DNA from: an uncultured Bacteroidales bacterium
Lineage (GTDB): Bacteria; Bacteroidota; Bacteroidia; Bacteroidales; Bacteroidaceae
Reading direction: 5' to 3'
NCBI GenBank assembly: GCA_902787555.1
Contig: CADAGO010000011.1
Span: forward strand, 8,204 to 68,381
DNA: 60,178 nucleotides
This document shows positions 59,141-60,178 of this stretch, piece by piece. Both the position numbers and the translations under genes were made by a program. Below the pieces are notes generated by a model, which saw nothing but the letters and a program-made list of their open reading frames with translations, was not told the DNA's origin and did no database searches. The first letter of the stretch is position 1; each line of letters opens with the position of its first letter.

Positions 59141-59148
59141 ACAGTGTA

Positions 59149-60177
59149 TTACTCGTTGATAATAAACTTCCCATTCTCTGTGATACCTTCTGCCGAAATG
59201 AACATAGAGGTACAAGAAGAATTGTTATAGAATTCAACCGTTGCACGACCTCTGTTGTTGGTCTTTATGTTCGGCTCCCAATACAGGGTGCGGCGGAAGT
59301 CCTCAGCCGGAGGCATCACGGAATAGTCCTCCATCTCGAAAGCTGTAGGTACGTTGAACCCGTCGAAGTGAGTCCGCCTCAGTCCTATACTCTTGGCCAC
59401 GTCCAGCATGTCGGGCAGTGAGATGTCGTCCGTCTTGTTGTTCGAGTCTATGATGTTGATATGCTCTTTAGCCCTGTTCGGCAGTCCCGTGATTCCCCAG
59501 AACGTATTATCCACAATCCAGATGATGGGGCGCTCATTATAGGTGGTGCGGTCTTCAAACATCCTCTTGCCTGACAGACTTATCGAGCTTACTCGGTTTC
59601 CGTCATCATCCATCTCTCCCACTACCCAATTAGCCATATTCTCCGCATCGTAGTCCTCCTTCTCGAACTGGAAGTAGCTGTTGCGTTTCGAGAGCCATTC
59701 GAAGAACGAAGGTATGTCATTACCAAGGTCGCCGTACATATCGGCATCCTCGTCACAGTCGTATCTCAATACGGAATGTGTCTGGGCATTCTCCTCGTCA
59801 TACCAGTTCACCCTGAGGTCTCCGAGTATACGGCGCGTTTTCACCTTCACGGTCGGGAGAAGATGGTTGCGCTGGGTAATGGAAACCGGTTCCTCATCAT
59901 CCATCACTGCATTTTGGGCCGACGGGATGAAATTAGGCTGACGTATCTGCTGGATACGTGCCTCGTCAGGATAGATGTAGCGCTTGTCGGGCGAGAAGTG
60001 GCGGTCGATACCGATGTAATAGTCACGCTCCACATCGTCCTTCTTCGAACGCATGAACAGCGTCCATTCTCCCTCCACGTCAGGAACGATATAGTTGTAC
60101 TTACCCACACTGTCCGTCTTCAGCGTTCCGTCAATCACCTCTCCCTTCTTGTTGTACATCGTGGCAGTAATCTCCAC
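59149..60177 (-). CDS. MG2-type exported protein, C-terminal part (cut by window edge)
   Basis: The frame is open to the right edge; GTG at 60175-60177 is unlikely to be the true start because the first visible residues are inside a beta-sandwich domain (VEITATMYNKKGEVIDGTLK). The C-terminal motif DFRRTLYWEPNIKTNNRGRATVEFYNNSSCTSMFISAEG matches that of the 979-aa protein at 54.0-56.9 kb, so they are paralogues. FEFEK-like IPSFFEWLSKRNSYFQFE and VKTRRILGDLRVNW resemble plug-like segments. It begins the operon with the ECF pair. Confidence 0.75.
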   Translation of the reverse strand: MEITATMYNKKGEVIDGTLKTDSVGKYNYIVPDVEGEWTLFMRSKKDDVERDYYIGIDRHFSPDKRYIYPDEARIQQIRQPNFIPSAQNAVMDDEEPVSITQRNHLLPTVKVKTRRILGDLRVNWYDEENAQTHSVLRYDCDEDADMYGDLGNDIPSFFEWLSKRNSYFQFEKEDYDAENMANWVVGEMDDDGNRVSSISLSGKRMFEDRTTYNERPIIWIVDNTFWGITGLPNRAKEHINIIDSNNKTDDISLPDMLDVAKSIGLRRTHFDGFNVPTAFEMEDYSVMPPAEDFRRTLYWEPNIKTNNRGRATVEFYNNSSCTSMFISAEGITENGKFIINE

Positions 60178-60178
60178 A

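Noticed and set aside
1-60178. rRNA, tRNA or known riboswitches
   Set aside because: Reading through the gaps I found no tRNA cloverleaf, rRNA core sequence or known aptamer motif; a covariance-model search would be decisive.

Overview
The window looks like a chromosomal segment of a Bacteroidales bacterium, most likely Prevotellaceae (Prevotella/Segatella-like). Reasons: the type IX secretion proteins PorU and PorV; promoters of the Bacteroidetes type (-7 box TAnnTTTG) just upstream of many start codons, with few Shine-Dalgarno sequences; three ECF sigma/anti-sigma pairs of the Bacteroidetes kind; MurA with Asp instead of the active-site Cys; and a DUF4290 gene beside tsaB. No rRNA, tRNA or CRISPR array was recognised. 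The species is an inference.

Layout. 1-1.8 kb: the end of an M15-type peptidase, then two adjacent toxin-antitoxin cassettes (PIN type, and HEPN/MNT type VII), each preceded by the same ~58-bp leader/promoter. 1.8-8.6 kb (+): zinc metallopeptidase, recJ-recQ-TPR, trpS. 8.6-11.6 kb (-): three glycosyltransferases. 11.7-19.3 kb (+): alaS, an SGNH acetylesterase, a lipoprotein, a serpin, and an ECF sigma factor with an anti-sigma/outer-membrane-barrel fusion. 19.3-20.3 kb: gene-poor, with nested inverted repeats and a frameshifted gene. 20.3-28.5 kb: RecD2-like helicase (-), a small membrane-anchored protein, rsmD, a 984-aa outer-membrane barrel protein (-), a MORN protein and menA.

28.0-39.8 kb (-) is one long co-directional block: tsaB, DUF4290, murA, rimM, dxr, rseP, a FAH-fold hydrolase, porU, porV, ispF. 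It joins tRNA modification, peptidoglycan and isoprenoid synthesis, intramembrane proteolysis and protein secretion. 39.8-40.5 kb holds palindrome arrays and one candidate 48-aa ORF. 40.5-43.5 kb (-) is an ECF sigma/anti-sigma operon with two envelope genes, plus a formate/nitrite-type channel. 43.6-46.1 kb (+): PI-PLC-like protein and gdhA. 46.2-53.4 kb (-): an EEP phosphatase, a nucleotidyltransferase, a multidomain esterase, two exported proteins, and a membrane TPR protein ending in an HTH. 53.4-54.0 kb is a decayed HU-like gene. 54.0-60.2 kb (-): a second ECF sigma/anti-sigma pair between two MG2-type exported proteins that share a C-terminal motif, the outer one cut by the window edge.

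The most unusual signals are in the non-coding layer. A family of G/C-rich imperfect palindromes (CTTCCC...GGGGGA-TAAGAGGGG type) sits between genes and also inside reading frames: the signal peptide of the esterase, a surface loop of the helicase, and the linkers of two anti-sigma factors. Separate 7-bp-periodic degenerate repeats occupy many intergenic gaps, and one has apparently been translated into the C-terminus of the 48.3-50.0 kb esterase. These, with the duplicated promoter in front of two different toxin-antitoxin types, are the best candidates for undescribed biology.
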